Positions 13,435-24,858 of a DNA stretch of 64,000 bases are shown in pieces. The notes beneath the pieces were generated by a model that had not been told where the DNA came from, did not search any database, and saw only the letters and a program-made list of their open reading frames with translations. Within the stretch, counting starts at the first letter, position 1. Each line of letters starts with the position of its first letter. Both the position numbers and the translations under genes were made by a program. Source of the stretch: Prostheceraeus crozeri. Taxonomy: Eukaryota > Platyhelminthes > Polycladida > Euryleptidae. The stretch is taken from NCBI GenBank assembly GCA_907163375.1, contig CAJQUW010007027.1, forward strand, positions 248,001 through 312,000, in the 5' to 3' direction.

Positions 13435-14426
13435 TAATCATATATAACTGTTTAAATTGTGATGAATGCATTTTCAGCATCTTGCGTAGTCATGCTTGTT
13501 AAATGATAAATTGTTTCTTCATCATTTTGAAAGAGTTGTATCAGCCGGCTATAGTTGATTTGATATATTTGATTTTTAGAAATTTTGATTGATTAATTCA
13601 ATTTCCTCACGTCTTTTTTGCTTTCGCTGCCAACATTAAGTAAGTAAGTATCGTATATTTCAAAATACTGAAAATCACATTGTACAGCAAGTTAGGCATC
13701 AATTGTGACAAAAGGCGTAAAGAAACAAAAGTCATATGCGGTTTCATTCAAACAAACATTACTGCCTTACTGCTTGCAAACTCATTGCAGCAATATGTCA
13801 AGCACTTTACACATAGAGGGGTTAGAGAAGCTAGATTTGAGGATGCTTCGCAAGGGTGTTACATATAGATTACACAGTTACATCGCAGATGTTTCTGTCA
13901 TCGGCAAAGCCGTATAAATGTTTTACTTGGTATGGAAACCAAAATTGCGTTGAAAAATCAACTTCACTGTTCGAAGAACTTGAAAAACGCAGAAAGATTC
14001 TTCAAAATCTGAAGATGAATTTTCAAAATCGAATAGGTTCTTAAAACTACTAAAAACCTAAATTTTTGAGAGTGTGTGCGTTCTGATATTCTGATACTGA
14101 AAAGTCGCCTAAGCTACTGCGTCTTTAATATTAAAAGAGGTGCTTTTTGCAAATAGATAAATCAATAATTAAATGTTGAGTTTGAGACATCAGCATTTCA
14201 TCTGAACGATTCAGCCTAACAGGACTAACAGAATCAGGCAATATTTGAATCGTCTGAAGTGGAACAACATACTCGTACAGCACATTTCTTCGATTAGTAG
14301 CAGTTTTGTCATTGTCCGCTCATTTTTCAAGAATCTGTTTTTATTGTTTTCCGCAATTTTCTTATTATAAAGCAGGTGCAGTGAATTTCTATTTCTTTAT
14401 CCAAAAAACTGTGATAGTCGACCTAC
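13435..14426. other. Transporter intron, nothing recognised
   Basis: Short chance frames only. Confidence 0.6.
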
Positions 14427-14783
14427 CTGCTGATTGTCTTCAAGTTTTTCCTCAGTGTTACAACTTGGCATATATCGAAGTAAGATGACGTCGGTATTTA
14501 CACAAATATAAGTAGCCAATGCGACCACATTTAGGCAGTCAGCCATTGCATCAATGTTGAACAACATTGCTAAAAGCGCTGTGAGTCCACCGAAAACCAA
14601 AATCGCCCACAGAGGCACGCCAGTTGCAGGGAGAATATACGAGCAGAATTTGAATAAAAGTCCATCTTCTGCTACAGAATATACTATTCGAGGCAATGTG
14701 AAGATACACGCGAAGACTGCCGCTCCGATGCCAACTATTGAGCCGACACCAGATGTTATCTTGGCCCATGAAATTCCTCTACT
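14427..14783 (-). CDS. SLC7A/CAT transporter exon: TM8-TM10
   Basis: The exon has 119 codons, phase 0 at both ends, with acceptor TTTCAG and donor CAG then GTAGGT. It reads SRGISWAKITSGVGSIVGIG, then TLPRIVYSVAEDGLLFKFC, then VPLWAILVFGGLTALLAMLF and NIDAMADCLNVVALATYICV, ending in ILLRYMPSCNTEEKLEDNQQ. The PR-IY-MAEDGLLFKFL block and the LLRY-P end are family hallmarks; the acidic tail after LLRYMP begins the large cytoplasmic loop. The family's usual SIGTLLAYTLVA is replaced by NVVALATYICVN, so this member has diverged there. Confidence 0.9.
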
Positions 14784-15186
14784 CTGAAACAAGGGCTTCG
14801 TATTAAAAAACTGAATCCTCTGTGTTATTACAGCAAAAAATCATGTTAAATGCGGACAAGAGGCATTGAGATAAAAGTATCATTACTACGTTCATAGGAT
14901 ATATTTTAAGACACATTATTCTGTAAATTGTCATTCATTTACCGGTAAGGAAACGCTGGTGTAAATGCACGCATGACACAAGTAGTGATCTCTAGGAAAG
15001 TATTAGACATCCCAAAATATTGAATATTATGAATGATGAGCCAATCAATCTGCGATGAAACAAATTTTGATGACAACTGAAAGGATTGAAGCCATGATAA
15101 TCTATAATTATGGGTTTGAACAGTGATTACATTAGCGCGAGTTTAATCGAGAGTAGTAAAGCCCTGAAGATCAGACTTCCAGATAT
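14784..15186. other. Transporter intron, nothing recognised
   Basis: No repeat or coding signal seen. Confidence 0.6.
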
Positions 15187-15669
15187 GGCCGCTGTCACAC
15201 AGAATGTCATCTTCTATCTTCCATCGTCCATCACGCTGTCACACAGGAAAAGTCATAAGGTGTCGTCCATCGGACATAAGACACGAAATTATGCGGCTGA
15301 TGAAGTTCATTTCCATCAGCTACCAGACATCAGCCGCGAGAATGTTCTAAAAATAGAACAACGTGATGTGACGTCTAAAGGAAGATATAGGAAGATGTGA
15401 CTTGCAAAGAGAAACAATGTATCAGAAAACAGCTCTTTGTTCACTATGTCAGACGAGGACAAGAATGAGGAAGAGAAGAGCTTAGACAGTAGTCATGGCA
15501 ACGGTTACTAGTAAAAAATAGCGATGACTGAATCGGAAATAGATTTCCCTGGTTTGACTGCGGACTGTGGACGATGGAAGATGGAAGGTGGAAGACGCCT
15601 TATGAAGAATGTGCAAAGAGGCGAGTGACATGCAGGATGGAAGACGCCTCTTTGTGTGTGACAGCAGCC
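15187..15669 (+). mobile_element. Harbinger-like element, copy 1
   Basis: Ends GGCCGCTGTCACACAG and CACACACAAAGAGGC in mirror form. Internally a plus-strand frame reads RNYAADEVHFHQLPDISREN and VLKIEQRDVTS, which is conserved in copy 2. Left flank TAT and right flank TAA do not match. Superfamily is inferred from the 3-bp TAA seen at copy 2. Confidence 0.65.
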
Positions 15670-15930
15670 TAACAGTGTCCATCTCTATTAATGCATGCAT
15701 TTAGTGTTTATTGGAAGTCCATGGCTACAACAAAGTTCATGGCTCCACCAGTCACAACAAAGGGAAAGATTCTTGTCACACAAATCCGACATTGCAGCCT
15801 TACAAGTAATACACTCGTGAGATTGAGAAAATATGCCTTGACTGTACATGAAGTTAAAAATTGTTTGGAAAGAAAGTCAAGTTGTTTATTACAAATTTGC
15901 ATAAAATGTTGATCAAAATATTTCGACTAC

Positions 15931-17600
15931 TCACACCATAGCCATTATCAAGAAAAGAATTTATGGTAAATACAAAAGATTTAAAATTTGATGTAGAGAA
16001 TCATAGAATTAACACTGTAGTATAGACTTATAAACATGAATGATATCTATTATGCGTAGAATGAAAAGATATCTGGCAGCAGAAATGTGCTGCTAACCCA
16101 TCTCTCCCCAACCTCACAACCAAAGATTCATTGTGAAAAATTATATGTACAAAAATTCTTTCAGCCCTTCACATTCAGCTCGACTATTTATCGAGGGCTT
16201 AAGCTTCCATATAAAGATGGATTCCTTGAGTCTTAAATTTGGTTCATCGTCTGCTGTTGTTAATATCTTTATGTTAAATTTTTCATTTTTGCATGTTATT
16301 TTGTGGTTAAAAATAGATGAGCGAGAAGTATTCAAATGCTCTCTGATGCGGATATGAAGGGGCGAATCGCACTGCCGATATAGATTTGATGACATTTATC
16401 ACATTTCACTTCATATACAGTATTTCTTCTGAAGCATAATTTCGGATCCTTAATAGCACAATTTTTGAGTTTACATGTATTATTTTCTCTTCGTTTCCGT
16501 AGTATATTTCCCAGTGTTTTTGTTTTTTGGGTGAAGTATTGAATATCATGAACAACCAACATCCCGCAATAATATTCGAAATTGAATTCCCAAATGACGA
16601 GAAAACACTCAGTTTACTGGACTTCACTGTCACAATAAATCATGGAAATGAACATAAATTCCAATTTTTCAAAAAAGAAGCGAAAAAAGACTTATTTGTA
16701 CATTATGACTCTAGCATACCACTATCATCCAAAATTGATTATATCCAGAATGAAAGAGAAAGAATCAAGCAAAGATGCACTTTTAATATTGACTTTCGTA
16801 CACATGAAAACAGATTCAACGAAACACTCAAGGCAAATGGTTATCCTGATGCAATTATCCGACATTCAAAAAACAAGAAGAAACTTCGGCATAACACGAC
16901 GACAAATAATGAAGTCATGTATTTGAAAATGGATTACATAAATGATGAATTGGGCAATAAAATCAGACACATATTCAGACGCGAAATAATCAATGCAAGA
17001 TTCACCCAAAAAACAAAAACACTGGGAAATATACTACGGAAACGAAGAGAAAATAATACATATAAACTCAAAAATTGTGCTATTAAGGATCCGAAATTAT
17101 GCTTCAGAAGAAATACTGTATATGAAGTGAAATGTGATAAATGTCATCAAATCTATATCGACAGTACGATTCGCCTCTTCATATCCGTATCAGAGAGCAT
17201 TTAAATACTTCTCGCTCATCTATTTTTAACCACAAAATAACATGCAAAAATGAAAAATTTAACATAAAGATATTAACAACAGCAGACGATGAACCAAATT
17301 TAAGACTCAAGGAATCCATCTTTATACGAAAAGCCCTCGATAAATAGTCGAGCTGAATGTGAAGGGCTGAAAGAATTTTTGTACATATAATTTTTCACAA
17401 TGAATCTTTGGTTGGGAGGTTGGGGAGAGATGGGTTAGCAGCACATTTCTGCTGCCAGATATCTTTTCATTCTACGCATAATAGATATCATTCATGTTTA
17501 TAAGTCTATACTACAGTGTTAATTCTATAATCCTCTACATCAAATTTTAAATTTTTTGTATTTACCATGAATTCTTTTCTTAATAATGGCTATGGTGTGA
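15931..17600 (+). mobile_element. Penelope-like element B, with inverted copy of its 3' part
   Basis: On the plus strand the coding part opens near 16527 (thumb and connector region, LLDFTVTINHGNEHKFQFF) and runs to the zinc-knuckle and GIY-YIG segment (VYEVKCDKCHQIYI), then a tail to 17600. The segment 15931-16535 is an inverted copy of 17001-17600. It is the same layout as element A but from a different family. The 5' part with the reverse transcriptase core is absent. No clear target duplication was seen. Confidence 0.88.
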
Positions 17601-18194
17601 ATAGCCGTTGGGTAAATAATGCGTTGGTTAAATATGGCAGAGCTGACTTCTTTTATGCCGATGCGCTCGCTGAACCAATCGGATTCTGATTGTTATTATG
17701 ATGCCACTTCTGATTAAAATATTCCAAACGGTCATTTGTTTCGACACCAATGCTGCAGTACAACGAATCAAGACCCAGTCATTATGAAGAATATTTCAAA
17801 TCTTCAGTTGGGTTTAAGAGAATGTGTCAATTGCCCTGTTAATCAGCCAGAATTAACTTTACTTATTTTACTGACTATCTGAATCAGGTTAACCTTGATC
17901 AGACTGCTCGATTCCCATGGCTTTACCGGTTTGCTATGACGAATCTGACTCTGATTAATGAAAGATGCGGCTTGCCACGATGCGGTAAGTTGGAAGAACC
18001 CTATTGGTTGGAAGATCACCGCCATTAATCAGATTCTGATTCGGTTGACTGAAGTTTGTGTGAACCGAACTTCGAAACGACCTGATGTGAATTGACAGCT
18101 TCGTACTGAACAAATTAGTCTCCAAAGTAAACCCTAGTAAACAGACGGAGAATAACAGCTATCAATCTAGTCTACCTAGGGAAATCCTCCTTAC
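17601..18194. other. Transporter intron with a weak inverted pair
   Basis: CCAATCGGATTCTGATT near 17673 mirrors AATCAGATTCTGATTCGGTT near 18027; a worn TIR element is possible but flanks do not support it. Confidence 0.4.
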
Positions 18195-18654
18195 CTGAAA
18201 AGCTGCGGAAAATGCAGATGTAAGAGCTATCTGATTCCATGGAATGAACAAAGGTAACGCTATAGAGGCAGCAATATACATGAAGGTGACGATGCCGACG
18301 GATAAACAAATTGCGATGGGAAGAGAACGTTTTGGATCCTTCACTTCCTCTGCACAGACTGTTACTCCATCATATCCAACAAATGCATAAAGAGACGTTG
18401 CTGCTCCATTCAGAATGCCCGAAAAGCCAAACGGGAAAGCACCTCCCGTCGAGTTCTGTACAAAGGTCACCGGAGATGCCATTGCGAACATTGCAATGGA
18501 AACAAATGAAATGAGCACGATATTTACGATAGTGATAATCGTATTGAATCCAACCGAAATCCTAGGGCCCATGATAACTACTCCGCACAAAATGAGAGTG
18601 ATCCCACCAGCCAGGAAATCAGGATATTTGGCTAGGAAAGGAGAATCTGGAAAA
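18195..18654 (-). CDS. SLC7A/CAT transporter exon: TM4-TM7
   Basis: This is the largest exon, 460 bases: one leftover base and 153 codons. The acceptor is TTGTTTTCCAG and the donor CAG then GTAAGG. It reads PDFLAGGITLILCGVVIMGP (helix), GFNTIITIVNIVLISFVSIA (helix), AFPFGFSGILNGAATSLYAF, VGYDGVTVCAEEVKDPKRSL, then PIAICLSVGIVTFMYIAASI. The FGFSG-L-GAAT-YAFVG-D---EEVK-P----PI string is the most diagnostic CAT motif. The one-base start phase does not fit the phase-0 end of the exon at 23063, hence the missing small exon. A Penelope-like fragment begins only about 65 bp upstream of the acceptor. Confidence 0.92.
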
Positions 18655-18719
18655 CTGGAAAACAAAGGAAATGTAGCTCACATAACGCGGTTTGGTTCTA
18701 TGCTGAAATTATATTCGGG

Positions 18720-19558
18720 TCATTTTAGAAAGGTAGTCACACTTATTAAGGACCACAACAGCGTTGCCTTTATCGGGCCGGCAAATTACAATATCGTCAT
18801 TTTTACGGAGGTTCTTTAACGCTTCGAAATGACCTTTATTAAGAGGAAAATTACCTTTATCAGACATACAAGTAGAGTTGGTGGAGAACTCTTTCGACAG
18901 AGAAACCAGTTCAGCCTTGAGTTGAGGAACATGGTCGGAAACGCAGTTCAAGCCATCAGTCTGCTGAAAGAAATTTTCAAATTCAGCATCTATAAGTGGC
19001 TGGGAAGGGGTGCGTGGAGTGCTAAATTTCAAACCTCTGCTCAAGGCCTGCTTTTCTACAAGACTAAGGGAATAGGATGAGAGATTACAAATATGCTTAT
19101 CGATGGGATCAGGGTAATAGCCTGTACTCCAAGGGACAACCTTATTGAGTTGAAATTCAATTTTAGACTTAAGGTCAATTTTAAGTTTACTGACAACACT
19201 AAGGGAAAACTTGACATATTTACAAAACGAGTACATGGATAACGAAGATACGGTATCTTTAAGGGAGCTAAGGGAAGTTAACAAAGAATTTAGGTTCAAA
19301 CCCACTTCTTGGATTTCCCAAAGTAAGTATTGTCTACAGGTGTCAGAGGAAACTTCGTGATTGCGTCTTATCTTCAAAAGTAGAAACTTTGGAGCAACAG
19401 CAGCATCCAGGCAATGTCGTAGGAAAGAAAGTCTTTCCTGGAGTTTGACAATTCTGCAGCGCAATATCAAGATTTTGTCCAAAATCTTCACCGTGCATTT
19501 TGACTCCCTGAATTTCAACGACTTGAAGCAATTTGTTGTCGGGATTATTTTTTAGATG
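18720..19558 (-). mobile_element. Penelope-like element C, 5' coding fragment
   Basis: A frame of about 260 codons ends in DIVICRPDKGNAVVVLNKCDY, the conserved block just ahead of the reverse transcriptase core in Penelope-like proteins. Upstream, LSRGLKFSTPRTPSQPLIDA matches the N-terminal conserved stretch of the family. Everything downstream of the block is absent; the fragment stops about 65 bp from the transporter exon at 18195-18654. Confidence 0.7.
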
Positions 19559-19784
19559 AAACATAAGGCAACTTTCATACGAGAAAGTATATTTCATAAA
19601 TTATATATTATATTTTCCCTACGAAATTATATTCATTTGTTCATTTCGGGAAACTCGATATTTGTTGACATTTCATGTCCCTTTCCATCGTTCTACTGCA
19701 AACATGAGCAGCATGGAATTTGCTGGTCAAATGGTGGCACACCGGGAAAATGCTGACTTAATGGTTATTCTTGTTTTTCACCAT

Positions 19785-20061
19785 TAGCAGTGCTACTCTA
19801 CGTCTGTCGGAGTAGAAGAGTGCGTCCTCGAACCAGGATCCGCATTCTCGGCACCGTTGTTCTCCCTCATCTCCCATATGGTTGTGAGATCTGGTGTCTC
19901 TCCGCTGCCATCGCCTGCCGTCTGACCGCCTATCAACGTTCGTGTCTTCCGCACATACTTGTCATAACGTACCCAACGCTGAAGATGATGACAGAGTCAG
20001 CTCCACTACCACAATCTCTACCATCCTACGAAGACGCCGACTTCGCCTCCTGGGTCATATC
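19785..20061 (+). mobile_element. LINE C-terminal fragment, left piece
   Basis: Frames read RIRILGTVVLPHLPYGCEIW then, after a frameshift, ISTILRRRRLRLLGHI, the end of a LINE reverse transcriptase protein (typical VVSTLLYGCETW and LRRRRLRWLGH). The coding continues after a hAT insertion at 20062-20645. Confidence 0.75.
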
Positions 20062-20645
20062 CAGGGCAAATTCTTATGACGTCATACTTTTAGGATGAGG
20101 TAATATTGTCATATTTTCTGTGTCTCATCATATTTAGTCATATTTTGGTCATTTTGCTGTAGTTTTAGATTGTTAGAGTTACCGGGAAGTAGATATAGAA
20201 ATGACCGATGCTTGAAGAATGACGCAATATTGGTCTTCTCAGCAGCGCGATGCAGTCTGCGGATAGTTCCAATGCGTGCATTGCCTACATATATGACTGT
20301 CACCGGCTCGTCTGTCGTTTGTCGTCTGCCTTCCCTTGCCAGCCAACCGGTACTTCGGTAGAGCGTTCCTCTCCATGTTGAAGAAGATGGTATGCAAAGA
20401 CAGACTTGTTTAAACATCAAATGAAGTAAATTACATTACTGTACAAAGATCGTTTGAAATAAATCGATATATGTCTTAAATTGAACTTTTTAGCATTTTT
20501 TCCTGAAATGGAAACAAAAGTTTTAGCTGTATTGTAAGATTTTTAAATCTTGCCAAACTACAATTTGAGATTTTTAGGTCATGGTTCTATTTTAAGCTTT
20601 GTCAGGTCATATTTCTTCGATTTTAGATCATTAAAAACTGCCCTA
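20062..20645. mobile_element. hAT non-autonomous element in the LINE fragment
   Basis: Ends CAGGGCA and TGCCCTA, flanked by perfect 8-bp duplications GTCATATC (20054-20061 and 20646-20653). 584 bp, rich in GTCATATTT-like words, no transposase. Confidence 0.85.
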
Positions 20646-20755
20646 GTCATATCACTCGTCTCGAGCCGGATGCTCCAGCTAGGCAGGGCCTTCAGGGATC
20701 TGATCGCAACGATCACCCAGTGGTCAAGCGCCTTCAAGTCAAGTATGTACTATTA
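20646..20755 (+). mobile_element. LINE C-terminal fragment, right piece
   Basis: After the target duplication GTCATATC the LINE-like frame goes on (RMLQLGRAFRDLIATITQWS). It joins the left piece across the hAT element. Confidence 0.5.
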
Positions 20756-21944
20756 GTAGTCATTTGTCATTGCAGTCAGTAAATTCAGAAGGTCCCAAAT
20801 ACGGACCCATTGAGTACCGTAATTTACATACTCCATAGTGCATTTACATTTAGGGAAACATTGTATTACAAACTGAGTATTTTCCTTGCACACTAAAAAT
20901 ACCTGTGCCTCATTCACACAAGTGTTTCATCTTGGAAGACAATGACACATCTAGCATGTTTATCACTAAAACATTTATACAATTTTATCCATCAATCCAA
21001 AAAGATAAATAATGCGACCGATAAATCGCGAGCGGTTTCTGTCTGCACCACATAGAGACATGGACAATTATGTATATGCCGCAGTATAGCTTTAATTCTA
21101 TATCTACTAATCTACAACAAAATGCGATGATCATAGAAAGAGCCGCAGCTTTTATTAGGAATCGTGTTCGTTCAACAAAGTTCTGCTGCATGTTTCATGG
21201 CTAAAAACGATATTTTTCAGCGCATCGTTATGAAGATAACGGAACAGAGAAGTTGTCAAGTTTCGTCGATGTTTATTTTCGCATGTGTCGCGATTATATT
21301 TTCAAATTCCAGAGCCAAGATGACGTGTGGTCTCTGTCTGATCAAACATGCTTTACACGCACAGCTTGCAAGGAAATGCATGGAGGCATAGGACATGAGA
21401 GGAAGCGTCAACATGTCTTTGTTCCTAATTTTTTAAGGATTTGTAAGCAGCAATAATTTTGTTGTTCACTGGGAGTCCTTTGTTGCTAAATTTTCAAGTT
21501 TTCAAGATTGAACTGAGAAACTTTAAAGTTTTCACTTGAAGTTAGCTGTAATCAAAATGAATTCCTTCTGCCTGATTTCGGGACTATGGAATTTTTCAGA
21601 TAGATTTTAATAGAAATACATGTATGGATTTATGTATGTACTTGCATGTGTGTATTATATGTATGCAGTATATGATCATGATGTGCTTGGTTCCTTGTAT
21701 TATACTCGTGCAATACTTGTTAATAAATGTTATATATCCTATGAATCGTGAAACTATAAAATGTAATTATCGAATTAATCCAACTTGCTGCTATAACGTG
21801 AATAGTGATTAACTTGACTTTTAAAGAGAAAATTAGTTCCGCAATAGATTCAGAAAAATCTGTCGCTGGTAATTTTTGTAAGTAATATGCAAAACGTAAT
21901 GCGTCGTCATTTAAGAATCATCAAGGATGGAAGCTTCAATTTAT
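20756..21944. other. Transporter intron, nothing recognised
   Basis: The small transporter exon required by phase could lie here or elsewhere between 18655 and 23062; no segment was convincing. Confidence 0.5.
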
Positions 21945-22372
21945 TTGGCTTCGTTTTCCTGGAAATAGAGATAGGAAAAATAGTCGTGCGTCATTGCGGA
22001 TTGCTGTGAATTTCTTTAAAATGCTCCAATCGCCACAATTGCTTCAGATTCGTAGAATTCAGATCATTGCGAAATATTTTTCTCGATAATGTTGGGCCCT
22101 CCGATCATTTCAAAAAAAGTTAGCAGGCGGATGAAAAAACGTTCACAAACTTCTCTGTAGAACTTGACATCGTCTGTGTCTCTTTGCTGTGTGATCCGGT
22201 TCATAATAATCACTGAAAGTTCGCACAATGCGGCGTGTTTAATGTTGAACTGGCTGATCATTTTTCGATTGCTATGGTATTATGTCAGCAGATTGTGCCA
22301 TTTCATTTACGTTACATGTTCCAATGTTTCCCTTCTAGTCAAACAGAAGAAGAGACGACCTGTCTAATTCTG
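21945..22372 (+). repeat. R2 dispersed repeat, copy 1
   Basis: Shares about 400 bp with 44110-44541 (for example GTAGAACTTGACATCGTCTG and GACGACCTGTCTAATT). No terminal repeats and no recognised coding, so type unknown. Confidence 0.8.
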
Positions 22373-22402
22373 TGGTTGCATTCATTTCTCTCATTAGGAT
22401 AA

Positions 22403-22856
22403 GGCCGCTGTCACACACGAAGAGGCGTCTTCCATCGTCTATCTTCCACGGACCGCAGTATCATTGGGGAAATCCATTTCCGATACAGTCAGCGCTATTT
22501 TTCACTATTTACTGTTGCCATGACTACTGTCTTGATCCTCGTTCGACATGCGAACAAAGGCTGTTTTCTGATTGCTTCTCTTCTCAAATGACAGCTTCTT
22601 GTATCCTCCCTCAGAGGTCATTTCACGTTGTTCTAATTTTAGAACAGTCTCGCGGCTGACGCCTGATAGTTGATGGAAATGAACTTCATCAGTCGCATAA
22701 TTTCGTGCCCTATGTCCGATGGACAACGCCTTGACTTTTTCTGTGTGACAGCGTGATGGAAGATGACTTATGCGTGATGACTTTTTCTGTGTGATGGGTT
22801 GTATTCCTTTCATACGCAATTAAAGGGAAATCCCAAATGGAAGATGGAAGACGGCC
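22403..22856 (-). mobile_element. Harbinger-like element, copy 2
   Basis: Starts GGCCGCTGTCACACACGAAG, ends GGAAGACGGCC, flanked by TAA on both sides (22400-22402 and 22857-22859). The minus strand encodes RNYATDEVHFHQLSGVSRET and VLKLEQREMTS, as in copy 1. The right terminal repeat lacks about 20 bases present in the left. Confidence 0.7.
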
Positions 22857-23062
22857 TAATGAACGCATCTAGACGCAATCTTTGATGGAAGCAGTGTATA
22901 ATTTCCAATGCGTTCCTTTCCATGACGAAAATTATCTCATAATACCAGGTCAAAAGATAAGCCCGTTAGTTGCGCTATGAGAAATAATGTACTAAGAAAA
23001 ACTTAGGGAATGAAAATTTCAATTTCAATAAGCTACTGTGATTCAGAAACATTTGAAATTAC

Positions 23063-23209
23063 TCCATTCGCAAGTAAATCAATCGTCTGACTCAAGCCTC
23101 TGGCAGTGCTCGAGCTCATTAGCATGTATTCCAGTGTTAAAGACCATCCAACGAGAAAAGCCAAGAATTCTCCACTTGCAAAGTGTGTGTACGCATATGC
23201 TGATCCAAC
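23063..23209 (-). CDS. SLC7A/CAT transporter exon: TM3
   Basis: This exon has 49 codons, in phase 0 at both ends. The acceptor is CTTTGCAG and the donor reads GGA then GTAATT. It starts VGSAYAYTHFASGEFLAFLV, which matches TGSAYLYSYVTVGELWAFI in CAT proteins directly after the PK that ends the previous exon. The rest (GWSLTLEYMLMSSSTARGLS) is the TM3 signature [20 protein letters not shown]. A TTAA-flanked piggyBac-like element lies about 180 bp upstream in the intron and a Harbinger-like element about 200 bp downstream. Confidence 0.87.
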
Positions 23210-23394
23210 CTGCAAAGAGACTTTGATTGACAAATAATTATCATCTACTCAGGATGCAACTTTCTAATTAGCTTTCATCATTCAGCATGATGGCGCATCT
23301 CAAATTCATTCGGTATGGCTGCAAGTTTGAATATTGTGTTATGTAGATGTTGAGAGAAGTGAACTCGACTTGCTGATGAAATGACGCCTATTAA

Positions 23395-24365
23395 CCCTCA
23401 GAGACCTGAGGGGGGTCCAGTGGACCCCGGAGCCACATTTTTCTATTTCATTTTTTACGCTGACGATATATCAACCACTCAAGCCCATACAAAATCATCA
23501 TTTCTGACAGTGAATCTGCATGTGTTATTTCATTTCAATTGAATCGGTAGAAGTATGCCAGATAGGCCAAGGGGGTCCACTGGACCCCCCCTCAGGTCTC
23601 AGAGGGTGTAGCAATTCCATCACAAAAGTTTTGTAATTAGATGAAAAATGATTTCGAACATGTCCACGATGGTGTATAAAGAGTGAAAGTCATTTATTCA
23701 TCGTTTGCATCATGCTCCTAGATGTGCAATGTGTTGGAAGATCGCAAAATGTGAATATTCTGCTTTCGCACATGATCTCACGTGACTGGTTGGCCAATAT
23801 GAACAACTCGACACGAATCGATGTCCGAAATGAAAGCTATCATTATATTCATAGTTGAGCACCAAAAACTGATTGAAAACAAACTTTCACAGCAGTAATG
23901 ATAAGTTTGAGATCTTCACAGCTGTTTTTGGTTCTAGAAGTACAGCAATTTTGACTCATTTTAGGTCTATTTCTGATAGCTTTGGATAAATTTGAAGAAA
24001 TGTACAAAAGGAAGGGATTCGCTGCATGAATTAAATCAATTTCATCAAAATCAACTATCTGAGGCTTTATGGTGACACAAAATATCGTAAAGCCGCCTCC
24101 TAGTACAAATGATGCTCTACTAAATGTGGTTGACTTACAAAAACACCATATTTTCGCACGTGTTTACTGAGAAGGCTGAAAGTCACTCAAGGGATTCGTT
24201 ATACCGGCCTGCTACACACAAACATCATTGTTTTACTTAAAATCAAGTTTCCTAATGTTTTGATATCGATTTAAGCAGGTAAACTAAGAATATGTTAAAG
24301 GGGTCCACTGGACCCCCCCACCCCTCAGGTCTCAGAGGGTGTGAAAAAGCTCAGGTGTCTGAGGG
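23395..24365. mobile_element. piggyBac-like non-autonomous element 1
   Basis: TTAA lies on both sides (23391-23394 and 24366-24369). Ends CCCTCAGAGACCTGAG and CTCAGGTGTCTGAGGG. Palindromic GGGGTCCA(G/C)TGGACCCC blocks lie near 23413, 23570 and 24300. 971 bp with no transposase. Confidence 0.85.
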
Positions 24366-24686
24366 TTAAAGCATATGTTCCCTTTTAACTGTAGATGCAA
24401 CTCAATATTGAATCATCCTCTTCACATTGCAGGGCTGAGTTGCAAAACTTTGATGGAATGAAAGATATTTATGCTGCCTTACACATTACTCGTCTTTACA
24501 AGTGGAATATAAAGTGCATACAAAGCAAAAAGAGAACATTTGCAAGTCAGAATTCTCCAACATGCCAAGAGTTACTCCTTGCCAACAGAAATTGTTCAGT
24601 ACAATGATGTGAACAAGAATGGCAGAATGCATGTCTTCTTATTGCAGTTTGCAGCAAACATTTATTGCTGAACAAACACCACATGA

Positions 24687-24858
24687 AAAGTAAGTTAGAA
24701 AGTTAGCAAGTTCGATGGTTTCTTAAAGTTAACCGGGCCTTCAAATGGTCGATGGCAACCCATTTGAAGGCGCTGGACGGCGAAGGCCCGTCTGGCTTTA
24801 CTTTTAATTTAAAAAAGTATCGACCAAAACTTAGGGGAGTTTTCTAACTTACTTTTGA
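24687..24858. repeat. Short inverted-end element
   Basis: AAAAGTAAGTTAGAAA and TTTCTAACTTACTTTT bound about 170 bp with GC-rich inner palindromic sequence (TTCAAATGG and mirror). Likely a MITE. Confidence 0.6.

Noticed and set aside
20985-21191. Minus frame considered as the missing transporter exon
   Set aside because: No acceptor-donor pair gives a 3n+2 exon with family-like sequence.
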